Source: Rhizoctonia solani
Lineage: Eukaryota > Basidiomycota > Agaricomycetes > Cantharellales > Ceratobasidiaceae
Length of the DNA stretch: 64,000 nt
Assembly: GCF_016906535.1 (NCBI RefSeq)
Contig: NC_057385.1
Coordinates: forward strand, 2,542,001 to 2,606,000
Reading direction: 5' to 3'
Part shown: positions 1 through 10,964 of the stretch, in pieces
Numbering within the stretch: the first letter of the stretch is position 1
How the letters are laid out: each line of letters starts with the position of its first letter
Translations under genes and position numbers: made by a program
The notes under the pieces: model-generated
The model's input: the letters and a program-made list of their open reading frames with translations, nothing else
Databases searched by the model: none
Told to the model about the DNA's origin: nothing

Positions 1-1
1 T

Positions 2-632
2 GCACCCCCCAATGGGTCCCAGGGCCCTCCTCGCTCCAACGGAACCAATGCGCCGCCTCAACCTCCTGCCAACGCTGCCCCTCGTCCTGTCGGTGGCGCC
101 CTGTCGGCTGCCGCTCCGGGTGCCAATGGCTCCCGCCCTGCCACCGCAACTCCCGTTGCCCCAGCCGCCCCCGGTGCCCCCGCTGGAGGCATCCCGGCAA
201 ACAGGCCTCCTCCCGCTGGTGCCCCAGCTGCGGGCCGTCCTCCTGCCGCCACAGCCACCCCTCGAAACCCGAGCGCTCGTCCCGCCGGTCAGGCTGCTTC
301 CACTCCCACCCCCGAATCGACCTCGGCTCTTACCTCGCAAGCGTTGGCCGCGGCTAGCCCGATGGAGCAGAAGCAGATGTTGGGTGAAATGATTTACCTG
401 CAGATCTATCAGTCAGTTCTTGGTACTTTTGAAATATCTTCCCCCCAAAGCTAATCAAACGTTTTTAACTAGGTCAGAGCCTGAACTTGCTGGCAAGATT
501 ACTGGAATGTTACTTGAGATGGACAATGCTGAACTCTTGCATCTTATCGGTACCCCTAACGCGATGCAGGAGAAGCTCGATGAGGCTAAGACTGTCTTGA
601 AGGACTTCTCGACCGGTAACCCTGCCGAATAG
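2..632 (+). CDS. pab1: Poly(A)-binding protein, C-terminal part (5' truncated by window edge)
   Basis: This is the 3' end of a cytoplasmic poly(A)-binding protein gene. Exons are <2..411 and 473..632, with a 61-nt intron (412..472) that joins in frame as [11 protein letters not shown]. The first ~120 residues form a Pro/Ala/Gly-rich linker (repeated [10 protein letters not shown]), typical of the region between the RNA-recognition motifs and the MLLE domain. The rest is a clear MLLE (PABC) domain with [24 protein letters not shown] and ELLHLI. MLLE binds PAM2 peptides of translation and deadenylation factors. The RNA-recognition motifs would lie upstream of base 1. The PAN2 nuclease gene sits 17 kb away and acts on PABP-coated tails, but nothing shows that the distance matters. 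The stop is TAG at 630-632. Confidence 0.93.
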
Positions 633-942
633 ATGTCCTTGACGGTTGGCACACGCTAATCCTCGTCTTATGTGTCTCTTTCTCCATGTCTTCTGTTTCC
701 TCTCTTTTTTATTGGGTGTTTGTTTCACCGAATGGCGTGCACATTGGCGTCATGTAACACCCTGATTGTTGTGATGTTTGTTATATTTGAATGCTGAATG
801 GAATCGCGAGTACAAGGTGAATTACAATTGCAAGTGGTAATGTGTGAAAACAAGAAAGACCCCAAAGTTAATGTACAGTATAACATAATCGATAGCAAAT
901 GAGAGATATCCGCGAGCAATTCAATCGGGTACAAATCTATTG
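633..942. other. Convergent intergenic spacer
   Basis: This 310-base spacer lies between the converging 3' ends of the poly(A)-binding protein and methyltransferase genes. It is T-rich just after the PABP stop, as expected for 3' untranslated sequence. I see no supported gene in it. Confidence 0.6.
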
Positions 943-2997
943 TTACCGAGCCTTGCGTGCATGCACAATGTGCCAGCAGCAATGGGGCTGAACCTGTACA
1001 ACGGAGAGTCGGCACGTTAGTTCCTGGGCTTTCATCACTACCGCCAATCGCAGGCGTCGGTGTCCTGAGCTTGATACATACCTTGGGATGATAGAGGTTT
1101 TCCTGCGCATCTTCGATCAATTTGGCCGCCCTTTCGGGTGTGATTCCATGGTCGAGCAAGAGCGGTCGAAGTGCAAGGAGCAAATTGTCGTAATTCATCC
1201 AAGCAAGTTGTCCTATTGAGAGTATAACGGGTTCTGTGGAACCAAGGCGCATTATCAGATCCCCATTCAGTCGAAACAAACCCAATAAGTATACGACGGC
1301 GAGCATTTCCTAACTACCGAACCAAAGCGGTTCGCCCCCGATGTTGACCAAACCCAACCAACCGGAACACCTTCCCCACTTTCCCCTGCTTTCCATCCGC
1401 CTTCTTGGCAACACAAACATTAGAATAAGAAACTCACCTTTTGGCCAAAATCCGATCGGGACCATCGCTTCCTGTGCGACAATATTCTCGAATTCTCGCG
1501 TGTCGCGAACTCGATTTCGCAGTTGACTAGGGATGGTAACATCGATTCCAAGTTGGCCAAGCGCTCTTCGGACCTGGTCCCAATACTGTGCCCAGCCAGG
1601 AGCGCCACCCCGCGGCTCGAGGGGGATACGATGCTTTTTCTCTCCAAATGGTGTGCTGTCAACCTCGGCGAAAATCGCGACGCCGCCCGGCCGAAGTACC
1701 CGTGCGAGTTCGCGGAGAAATATGCCATACTGTCGAACCTACGTATCCGGGGGAGAGGGGTCAGATATGGTTTGAGAGCTGAGATCAAGTCGAATAAGGT
1801 TGGAAGCACACTTGGCACATCAAGATGGGTTCTATACCAAAAATCCTCGCATAAGGAAATGATAATCGAACCGTGGGGGAGCTTGAAGCAAGCGAATTCC
1901 AAGCGTACGGAAAGTACTGCAGACTTACCCCTGTATATACTGAGCGTGCATGTACAACATCAAACCAACTGTCTGGATACGGCAGTCTGCGTGGCACAAG
2001 TCTGTTAAGTTTCTCGCAAATATTATGTGAGAATGTGAACGTACCGCTGTCCATCGAGGTCAAACAACTCAAAGCTATAGGGTAGAAGGAAGAGGTCAGT
2101 TGGGATCGAATGGTAGAGTTGATGAGATTTATGTCATTGTAGGGGTAGACATGATGGCTGGGATCAAACGGGGACTTACACGCAGTTTGGAGGAACCTTT
2201 CTATAAAAAGCAAATGCACATGAGCATCGGATGGGTTAATGTACTTGCGTCTTTCAGTTGGCAATTAGCTCACCTGGGTTGGATGGGCGCAAGATCAACG
2301 CCCGTTACTTCAACCCAGTCGAATTCGTCGGCCATCTCTATAGCCCTACACGACGTGTGGCAGTCCGGGGATGAACCCGTTCGGGTGATCCGTTTGATAT
2401 GATGAGAACAGAGCCATGGGCCACAGGCGCCATTGCAGGATCGGTACATAAGAAGGTTGGCGACAGAGAACAAAGTAAACGAGTGAGTGGCTCATTTACG
2501 GATACCCCAGACCCTGTGGAGACTCACCAAAGTCCATTCCCTGTTCCACAATCCAGCACTCGTCGTTGGACGCCAGGAACTTTGGTCAGCGCCTCGGCGA
2601 CTGGTCCAACGTAGTTTTTGCCTGCCATGATAAACTTCATCATCCTGTGCTCAATATCCATTCGCTGAATTGGCGAGTCAGATGTGGCTAGACAGTGTCT
2701 ATGGTGCAATACACACCTTCATTTCCTGTTCATCTGCTGGGAGCATGTATGTCTGGCAGAGTGAGAATGTCATGGCCGATCCCGGGTAGCTCTTAAAATG
2801 GGGCTTACGGTATTCATACAATTAAGCTGACGCTCATGTAGCTGCCGAAAAAAATCAGGAGTTCGACTGGACGTCACAGTTGACGTTGAGGATGTAGGAG
2901 ACGGCGGTCGCGGATCCATGTCCATTTCAGATGGGTGCATATGAGGGGGCGGCGTTGGCACGGGGGCAGGACGGTGGTGATAAGCAACAGCGGCCAT
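943..2997 (-). CDS. Class I SAM-dependent methyltransferase, 348 aa, 10 exons
   Basis: Exons on the minus strand are 2997..2809, 2752..2717, 2664..2528, 2345..2274, 2200..2180, 2074..2045, 1986..1929, 1738..1438, 1233..1082 and 993..943, total 1047 nt. A Pro/Ser-rich N-terminus (~60 residues) precedes the fold. Motif I is VLDCGTGNGLW, followed by the acidic strand end VTGVDLAPIQPR, LPYPDSWFDVVHARSVYTG and LARVLRPGGVAIFAEVD. The protein ends WHIVHARKAR. This is the Methyltransf_25-type family common in basidiomycetes, some of whose members act in secondary metabolism or regulation; the substrate cannot be read from sequence. Two exons are only 21 and 30 nt and both are needed to keep the motif order. 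Every junction is GT...AG and the frame is intact. Product confidence is high; biological role is unknown. Confidence 0.9.
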
Positions 2998-3388
2998 AGC
3001 TAGAAGAAAGGGGAGAAGAGGGAGGGGGGGTGGAAAAAAAGGCTACTAGGCTGTTACTTGGACCACAGAGCTATAATGTGCGTGCCAATCCGCGGTGAGT
3101 GCCGAACCCACTAGTGTGGGCTTACCGTCGGAAAGCCAGTCCAACGGGACCCGTGCGGCTGAGTCGCACTTGCATATAAGGGACTCGAACTCACAACGGA
3201 GACTCGGTTCTGCCTCTCCGAATTCTCGTCTTCCACTTGTACAACTATTCTCGCTTAAGATTCTCACAGTCCCGTGTTCCACCCGACCCTACTTGGCAAA
3301 TTATTACATTTGTACAAAATGGTTGCGCACCGCTAACCAATAATGGATTTAACAGGGTATAATCACTATATTCTACTCGTTGCCACTA

Positions 3389-5709
3389 TTAATACACAGG
3401 CTTCATTTCGTGTACAAGCACTGTCCTTGTCGACTCTCCAAACCAACCACGGTTGCCACTCGCCGTTATCATAAACCTGGACGTTGGATCAACCACTAAT
3501 TATCCAAATTCCCGGCAATGACCGCGTCAACCGAACAGGTAAAATATCCCGTCAGAGATGATGGCAGACATCATCAGTGCGCGCCACAAACCAAAGGTCA
3601 TCAGAAACATACATATTTGGGATATCGTTCCGCCATGGTGTCCTGCTATAATTTTAAACGGAGCAACCCTTGAGCGACTTGTTGCTTCTGCCTGAGCCTC
3701 CGCAGATACGTTCCACAGTCTGATGTTGTCCTGAGAAGCACTGGAAGCAAAGGAATTCCATGAGGTTGCACCAAAGCTTGGGAGTATTCCTATCGACCTA
3801 CCATGCAAGGTGTTTACCATCGGGGAACGCAACCACACATGACACTGCGCCTGAACTAAGTGGGTTTCGCAATGTTCTAAGCAACCGAGGGGTCCCTTCG
3901 TGTGTGTTCCGTGTTTGCCTCATGTCCCACACCTCCACGGTACCATTACGTCGGCCAGCGTATAGTTGGGATCCATCTGCTGACCAGCATGCCTGTACCC
4001 CGAAGTTAGTGACAGATTACAATAAGAAAAAGTCTAACACGAGGCACTAAATGACCTCACCGAAACACACCAGGGCGGTGTTTTCTCCGGAATCTCTAAC
4101 CTTCCGACACCAGAACCGGGAGTAGATCCCGCCACACGACGGTCCCAAATCGTGATTTGCCCATCAATCCCGGCGGTCATGAGAATGTTATGCGAATAAC
4201 GTTCATATGTCTCCGAATCTAGTGTAGGCACAGCCGACCTCCACGCTAGTGCTGAAGATACACCCCGTCCCCCCACTCCCTGATCAAGATCGGCGGAAGC
4301 GTCCAGCTCTGGGTCGTCAAACAGTGGGTCATAGTCTTCCTCAGCGGAACGGGGCGATCCACCCATTTGAGTGGGAGGCCTCTGGGAACCCATTGTTCCA
4401 TCTGCACCATTGCTACTGATGAAATTTTCGGACTGATTGTGAGGTAGGGTGCTCGGAATTACCGAAGGGGAACTCGAGTCGGTGGCATTGGATGATATCG
4501 GTCGTATCCCGATCGAGACGAGCTGAGCACCATGCGACGGATATCGACGAACGATCTGGCCAACGTTCAAATCCCATTCCTAAATTGATCGACCGATAGG
4601 GCGGATAGAGCAATGGAATTGAATTGAAGGCGCACGCATGAATTACCAGGAATTAAAAGCACGTGGCATCGAGTTTAGTTGGTGATTTGATGCTGGTGTG
4701 AAAAATAGGAAACGTACCAATGCGTGACCATCCCAGCCAGCGCTATAAACCTTTTTTTCATCCGCAGAGAGGGCGAGCCCAGAGGTTGGACCTTTGTGAC
4801 CGCGCAGAACAAAATGAAGCCGCCCAGGGTCATGCCGAACAGTAAACAAGTTAATGTTACCAGCCTGGATAAGGACCAGTCAATTGGGCGCTCGATTTCA
4901 GAGTCAGATACTTACCGCAGTACCCGAGAGGCCCCATAGCGCGTCCGAATGCATTGTCATGCAATACACAGGAGAAAGCGATCCTCCTTCGAGCACGTTG
5001 GACGGGGCAGGTGTCACGTCACCCCCTGAAGGCTGAGAACCACCTTCGCCAGACGGGTTCTCCCACCACATTCTTAAAACACCACCTTTCATCACACCTT
5101 CTCCTAGGCCGCAGTGTTGCCTCTGGGGTGCTGTCAAAAGTACTTTCCCATTACAACCAGCATAGAAGTCATAGTCACGGATATATCCGTCGTCTGAGCC
5201 GGTTAATAGATGGGTCATGCATTTCGACGCGGCGAGTGAGTGTGTTGCGGCGGTGTGAGGGTATGCGCAAATAGGGTCGATAGAATACGACCGAACTGAG
5301 GACGAAATGTCGGTTTTAAATGCTGTACGGCGAAGCGCAGCAGGGGAAGCAGCGCGAATCGGGACCGCTGGTACCATGACCGGTACCATCACAGGACCTA
5401 AGGAAGTTTTAATATATCAGAACTGGAGCACGACTATTGCTTACTAGGACGTTTCTCGAATATATTTGCGCTTGGTTCCTCAGGTTCATGGTCCGAAGGC
5501 GGCGAAGATGCACGCTCTTGGTCAGAGTCCTCAGCAGGATCGCTCTCATCACCACTGTCTCCAGCCTCTTGTTCCGGCTCCGGCTCCGGCTCCTCCTCGG
5601 GCTCAGAGTTCTCCGACTGAGTATCAGCCTCGTCGTCATCGTCGTCTGCATTGAATGGACTTGAGCCTTCGAAATCCATTTCTTCATCCTCATAGTTGAG
5701 AGCTTGCAT
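3389..5709 (-). CDS. spt8: SAGA complex subunit Spt8 (WD40), 612 aa
   Basis: Exons are 5709..5445, 5397..4916, 4864..4718, 4579..4061, 3992..3802, 3740..3613 and 3495..3389, total 1839 nt with an intact frame. Residues 1 to ~88 are strongly acidic (runs of D and E with SENSEPEEE), the hallmark N-terminus of Spt8. A WD40 propeller follows, with TGSDDGYIRDYDF, GNINLFTVRHDPGRLHFVL, SAGWDGHALEWDLNVGQIV, DGQITIWDRR, ACWSADGSQLYAGRRNGTVE and ASQDNIRLWN. The C-terminus GHHGGTISQILVDPTSRFM closes the last blade. In yeast, Spt8 sits in the SAGA histone acetyltransferase and deubiquitinase complex and contacts TBP. A low-complexity insert rich in Ser and Pro (~residues 315-390) splits one blade. The sirtuin gene starts 376 bases away in the opposite direction. 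Confidence 0.93.
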
Positions 5710-6085
5710 CTTGCGCTAGATCACGTGAAGTGTTGTTGGTACTGCACAGCGCCCACAACCACTATTTCAGTCGCATGAACCTTGCTTAATTCAACTCAAC
5801 TTGTTCACGAGGCCAGTACCCAAGCGCGACCCGATGGTGGCAAAATTGTCTCTGATATTGGATAACACAACGAGCAAAGCTTGGTTAGGTCGTGGTTTGC
5901 TCAAGACACGCGTCAATACGTATTACGTCAGTCTCGGCGATAAGCAGAGACCGAAGCTCTTGATCAGTACGCATGTAATGAGACGAGTGACGTTTACAAG
6001 GCTGAAATGAACCACAGTATTCGCGGCCAAAAGTCTGAACACCATAGAACTCGAAAGTGTTGAATTAACAGTCTACTCAATTGTG
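5710..6085. other. Divergent intergenic region between spt8 and the sirtuin gene
   Basis: These 376 bases separate the start codons of two divergently transcribed genes and so must hold both promoters. I see no convincing TATA element or conserved operator. The open frames here have no recognisable protein content. Confidence 0.5.
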
Positions 6086-7230
6086 ATGGCACCTTCTAAT
6101 AACGTTAACTCCTTTCGAAAAGCACTACAACAAAGCAAGAATCTCATCCTCGTTGCCGGTGCTGGGTTATCAGCTGCATCAGGCAGGTCCATATTGGTTT
6201 TTCTGCCCCAACGCAAAATAATATAGCGTAGGAATACCCACATTCCGGGGTTCCGGTGGGTATTGGAGATCATTCGAGGCCACAAGATTGGCAACACCAG
6301 AGGCATTTGATGCAAACCCTAGTCTTGTCTGGCAGGCAAGTTCCTCATTTTAGCAGAGAAAGCGCGCGCTCATACCCCTTCTTTAGTTCTATCACTATCG
6401 CCGAGAAAAGTATGTAAACTATTCAACCCTTGATTACCGGACTAACCTCATTCGTTCTGATGGCATACCCCAGAGTCCTTTCTTGCAAACCAAACAATGC
6501 TCACCACGTCATTGCTAGACTCTTGGATCCTAACTATCGGGGCGCCGTCGCACCCCTCGCAATTAACTGTACACTTATAACTCAAAATGTGGATGGACTC
6601 AGTCTTCGCGCTCAAGATGCACTTGGATCTGAATCCCTTGATAATGTTGGCACTTCAAATCTGAACCAGGGTCAAATAATAGAGATGCACGGTCGGCTGC
6701 TCGAAACGCTCTGTACAAAATGCAAGCATCGTAACCTAGACACACGCTCTCCTATATGTCCTGCCCTGGCAGGTACAGAGCTACGTACTGAAGCAGTCAT
6801 GGATGACGCCGGAAAGCGCGTTCCTGAGGCCGAGATCTCCCCGAATGATCTACCTAGATGTGGCAAAGATGGGTGTGGAGGCCTTCTTAGACCAGGTGTG
6901 GTTTGGTTTGGTGAGTCTATACCCCGACTGAACGCAATTGAAAGCCTGGTCGAAGAGGCGGACATGTGTTTGGTGGTCGGCACATCCTCGGTGGTAAGCA
7001 CTAGGATATGTATAACACCACATCTGTCGTAAGTACCCTTATTTTCTTTTCAGGTTTATCCGGCAGCCGGGTTTGCGGATGTAGTGCAGGATAACGGCGG
7101 TAAGGTCGCAGTTTTTAACATAGAGGCGTCTCAGGGCGATCAGAATGCGGATTTTCTGTTCCTCGGGCCTTGTGAAAAGACTTTGGGAGAAGCGCTAGGG
7201 ATCGAAGTACCAATTATACGGGAGGCATAG
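6086..7230 (+). CDS. NAD-dependent protein deacylase, SIRT5-type sirtuin, 306 aa
   Basis: Exons are 6086..6182, 6232..6335, 6387..6409, 6474..6993 and 7054..7230, total 921 nt. The Rossmann motif reads [22 protein letters not shown] (111-117) and EMHG with catalytic His147 follow. The zinc ligands are Cys155, Cys158, Cys204 and Cys209, then [12 protein letters not shown]. The segment [10 protein letters not shown] supplies Tyr69 and Arg72, matching the Tyr/Arg pair that lets SIRT5 bind succinyl- and malonyl-lysine, so desuccinylase/demalonylase activity is inferred rather than plain deacetylase. About 45 residues are inserted between the zinc Cys pairs. The first two introns begin GC, not GT (see findings); only those donors give the conserved SGIPTFRG and WQFYHY joins. 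Exon 3 is 23 nt. A mitochondrial location is likely for the family, but I see no clear presequence. Confidence 0.92.
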
Positions 7231-7804
7231 AGTCTTGTACAAAATAGGTGAGATTTTCTTGGGATGCTCTAACCGAATCATTTTCTGAATTCCAGCTAGA
7301 TGGAACCGAAGGGCTGATTAATGTATCCACAGATCAATGTACTGAAATTAGCCACACAACTGGAATAAAGTTGGACGTAAAAAAATATGGTAAAATGCAA
7401 TACGACCGAAAAGTATACAATCAACCGAATACACCAGCCGCGCCCACAATACTATATATGGCGAATGTTGTGCATAACTTTGATGTGAAGTTTTTTCAGG
7501 ACAGCTGACATTGCAAGAAGTTGTATGCCGAATAGTTCTTTGGTCAATATCGACTTCTTTGGGTGGAGTCGCAAGTCAGAAAATTTCCAATTACAACCCA
7601 AGAATCAAGGTGGCTACGTGCGATTCTGTCCTACCTATGATCCCTATCGTGGACCCAATGAGTCAAGAAGTCGACTTTAGACCTATGAATAATCAAGAAA
7701 GGTTTGGGATTAACTTTCACGCCTCGTAACCCAGCAAGCCAGCCCGAGCCATCTGCTCGAACAAGTGTGAGGACGGAGGTCTAATGGAGTCTTCCCTGGT
7801 TGTA
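7231..7804. other. Intergenic sequence downstream of the sirtuin gene
   Basis: The sequence is AT-rich with no supported gene. Open frames at 7248-7508 and 7511-7729 have no recognisable motif and no splice structure that would extend them. It ends at the left target-site copy of the solo LTR. Confidence 0.5.
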
Positions 7805-7809
7805 GAAGA
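7805..7809. repeat. Target-site duplication, left copy (GAAGA)
   Basis: Five bases directly before the LTR start are repeated exactly at 8124-8128 directly after the LTR end. This is the footprint of retrotransposon integration. Confidence 0.85.
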
Positions 7810-8123
7810 TGTTGTGGGAAGGCCACGTGATCACGAGACCTTCCGATGTGTATGCGCCCCTTTTGCTTACGAGTTAGGGGTTTGTTTCTTTATATATAAT
7901 CGTTCTCCTGTTGTATTCGTTCCTCAGCTTGTGTCTACCACTCGCTGAGGTACGTCTTTTGTCGACTCTCTTATATTGTTTGTTCGGATCACTCATGTAT
8001 ATATAATTTGCTTGTTCTTTGTTTAGGTAGCTATATATACAGTGAGCTTGTGTCTGCCACTCGCTGAGTTTGCTTGTTCTTTGTTTAGCGCGTCCCACTT
8101 GCTCCTCTCGTGCACTCGCAACA
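7810..8123. mobile_element. Solo LTR of an LTR retrotransposon, 314 bp
   Basis: The element begins TGTTG and ends CAACA, a 5-bp terminal inverted repeat containing the canonical TG...CA ends. It is flanked on both sides by the 5-bp direct duplication GAAGA. The sequence TATATATAAT at 7891-7900 could be its TATA box. No primer-binding site, polypurine tract, gag, pol or second LTR lies nearby, so this is what recombination between two LTRs leaves behind. The length would suit a Copia-type LTR, but family and orientation cannot be fixed without its internal part. Direct repeats inside the element are listed separately. Confidence 0.85.
7926..8088. repeat. Short direct repeats inside the solo LTR
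   Basis: Two kinds of unit occur twice each. A 24-base unit at 7926-7949 recurs at 8045-8068 with one A/G difference. A 20-base unit at 8007-8026 recurs exactly at 8069-8088. In the second set the two units are directly adjacent; in the first they are 57 bases apart. This suggests a local duplication in the 3' part of the LTR. Confidence 0.85.
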
Positions 8124-8128
8124 GAAGA
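8124..8128. repeat. Target-site duplication, right copy (GAAGA)
   Basis: This is an exact copy of 7805-7809, immediately after the LTR's terminal CAACA. Confidence 0.85.
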
Positions 8129-9415
8129 GATTCTTCAACCGATCGGACAAGGAATCGTAGATCATGGACTTAGCTTGCGCCTTTCATCAGCGTTCCTTAC
8201 GGACTCCCGCAAATCGCTGAGCAGGTTATCAGCCTTTGAGGTTTTTCTGGAAGACTTCAAGTTAGATTAAGACTGAGCTGCAAGTTATTTGCCCTGGTCG
8301 TCGAGCTTGACTAATCTCAAGGGCTCCAGTCATACAAGTATCAAAGGCACAGTCTTTGGGTAGACGATGGGGTGGGGGGGAGGTAGACAACCGTGTCAGG
8401 CGAACCCTTTTTTGATGACCTGGCCTTAATATCTTGCTCTCATGTGACAAAAGGTCCCGTTAACCAAAGAATGTGTCTCGAAGTATGTTGAGAATACTGT
8501 CACTACCTGCTGCCTCCTACCTGTGACTTTGTTCACAACAGTGTCACACGAAGCGCGTCGTTTGTTACGGACTGATTCAATGTATGGGATACATTAAATC
8601 TAAGCAAAGACCACAATAACCTTTTGCGTCCCACCAAGTATTCCGCATATACTGTCTGAAGGAACAGTATTATTCGTCAAGTGTACACAGCTTTTTCGTA
8701 TTCAATGGCACTCTACCAACTACATATAAGCGAAACAAATCATTACGGCAGCTAGAGCTAGAACGGGGCACTTCAGAAAGAGACTCGGTTAGAGCATGAC
8801 CATCATATACGAGTGAATGTTTACCCATGTACATGTATATGCGTCGTTTATCATACATGCATCGTGACTTCTACTCGAGGGTCACAAGGCACTCGTATAT
8901 TCTATCTACGCGCATATGCCCGTTATCCACACGGCTATAAGTAAACACCCTGGTTGGTTGACCACTGACACGTGTAGGCTGACTAAAAAGATGCCATACA
9001 TACCTTCTCCTGACCGAGCACAGCGGGGGCAGGGGGAAGTTGATAAACAACTTCTTGAGATGACCCTAGGCTCTATTTGAACCAAAGGGTTTGAGTGTCC
9101 TCTGAGCCGTCGATTCTGTCGAGACACCTCAGAGTTGACTGGAGCTTCCCCCGTATGTCAATTGAGAACATGCTAGAGACTAGTTTTTGATATATGCGTT
9201 CACAGATATATGCGATACTGAATATGGCCATAGAGAATTAAATACTTGGTACCAAAGTCGTCCCCACCTATGGAGTGCACTGAATTATCGACTCTTGCTT
9301 ATCGCTCTCTAGCTCTTCCAAGAGCAAACCGAATAAAAGTGGATTGATCGATTGAGTGGTGTACCACTAACGTTTTCTACTCGTCCACAGTCTTTTTCTT
9401 TTTCCTCCTTTCTTT
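8129..9415. other. Non-coding intergenic stretch
   Basis: These 1.3 kb lie between the solo LTR and the 3' end of MSS51. I find no open frame with recognisable content, no splice-supported exons and no second LTR. It contains AT-rich microsatellite-like patches (repeated ATATA/GTATA near 8810-8840 and 9190-9215). It may hold old transposon debris beyond recognition. Confidence 0.45.
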
Positions 9416-10964
9416 TCACTCTTGTCCATCAGCGTAATCCACCTCTCTCCTCTTACCCCGGATACCCCATACACCCCAATTCGTCTTGACCATACCCGAG
9501 GATCAAAATCGGCCACCTCCCACTTTTCACTCCCAAATGGATTCTCTCCAGGGGTAACCACCCAATCAAACTCACCCGCCACGCCTTCAACCGTTTCCAA
9601 ACTCTTCACATCGCGTTCCACGTCCGTCGGGCTGAACCCAGTAACAAACAGCGCGCATTTGGTACTCAGGATGAGCGGGACGGTCGTCCCCCATTCTCCG
9701 GGAGCAGAATTTGGAGCATGTCTGGGGAAGTAGGAGAGGGGAAACCGAAGCCTGGGCAAAATGCGAAGAATACGTCGGTGTAGGGATCGAATGTCTCTGC
9801 GAAATGGGCGTGTACGTCCGCGTAGGGTGCGCGGAGGCATGTGATTGTGAGTTGGTCGGAGACGGAGGAGGTGCTTGAAGGAACGCCGTAGTCCGGGGCC
9901 GAGTCCCTCGTTTTGGTTGGCCCTGTGGGGGTAGTTTGGGGTGGGATCGGGGGTTCGAACAGGACTGGTTTCGGTGCATCTCTGGTGGATTCGGAGTTTT
10001 TGGTTGGCGCTGGTTTAGGAGGGGGAGGAGGGATGGCTATGGCAGGAAGAGACACCTGTGGACCAATCATATAGATATGGAACGGAGTGTTTGGGAATAG
10101 GTGAGCGAGTTGCTCCCATACATGCGTAGGCAGAGATGATTCCGCTCGTGCACCGATGATAAAGATTCTCATGGGAGGTTTGCCCGATGGGTCTTCGTCG
10201 CCAGTGGGGGATTCGGCATGTAAGCTATACCGAAGTGCTAAGTTGAAAATCAGCAGTGAGATAAATGTGTCGGTCGATGTACTTGCCTGTCATAGACCGA
10301 AGGCCTTCAGGAGTGAGTCTTTGATTCCGTATATTAATACCACTGTTTTCGTGCAATAGCGACGCAATTGTAATAGGATATGTGAGCAGTTTACTCGAAT
10401 GTCTTCTCGACCGGTCCGTATCAATCGAGTTGAAGCTGCGTGTGTACCAGAATACATCCCAGTTGGCAAATGATACAGCTTCTTCGTATGATTGTTGACC
10501 TGGACTAAAATTAATTTGATATGCTTTGTCGGATGTCATTAGAATAACATACCAGGGAGCTCGAATTCGGTCATTTTACGCCCACTTCGGATGTCATGCT
10601 CGTCTTCATTGACTCTCGAAGACGGGTACAGTATTGTGTGTGGTCTGTATCCTGTTTCCAGTGGAATTCGCTGCAATGGGTTGGCCAGCCGCAATCGGAC
10701 AGTCGTAGTTCACCGTCTTCGTTGTTCGTGATGCTCGAGGCAAACAGGGCATGGTGCGAGCTCCTTTACCGCCTTGGCTCTTAACTGAAGGGTTTTAATT
10801 GGAGATTCGGAGAGTGGATGAAAGAGATTGTCTTGCGTAAGGATGGGTTTAGCGCCAGAGCCAGTCTGTGTAGGCTTTTTCGACCACCCGAACAAGGTGC
10901 GAGCAGGCGGCCGAGGAAGAAGCAAGCGTGGTGCACGCCTTGCAGCGAGCGGAAGACGCAGCAT
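9416..10964 (-). CDS. mss51: Mitochondrial MYND-finger protein MSS51 (five apparent single-base deletions)
   Basis: MSS51 activates COX1 mRNA translation and chaperones new Cox1 in mitochondria. Exons are 10964..10553, 10499..10287 and 10237..9416. The N-terminus MLRLPLAARRAPRLLLPRP is a good mitochondrial presequence. The MYND finger follows (CPVC, YDCP, DCGWPTHCS, WKQD, YC), then VNEDEHDIRSGRKMTEFEL, IIGARAESSLPTHVW and FHIYMIGPQV. The MSS51 C-terminal domain ends near KTNWGVWGIRGKRRE. The conserved blocks are all present but fall in different frames. One base must be added near 10716-10722, 10695-10698, 10611-10615, 9698-9702 and 9493-9497. The exon sum 1447 + 5 = 1452 gives 483 residues. 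Intron 10238..10286 starts GC. Sequencing error is more likely than decay because every change is a one-base loss. Confidence 0.85.

Noticed and set aside
3090..3260. GTTCGAGTCCC on the minus strand, tRNA-like
   Set aside because: The flanking bases do not pair into a T arm and no cloverleaf is possible.
10671..10713. A 43-nt GT...AG stretch in MSS51 that might be an intron explaining the frame change
   Set aside because: Removing it would delete the conserved DCGWPTHC zinc-finger segment, and the flanks would still not read in frame.
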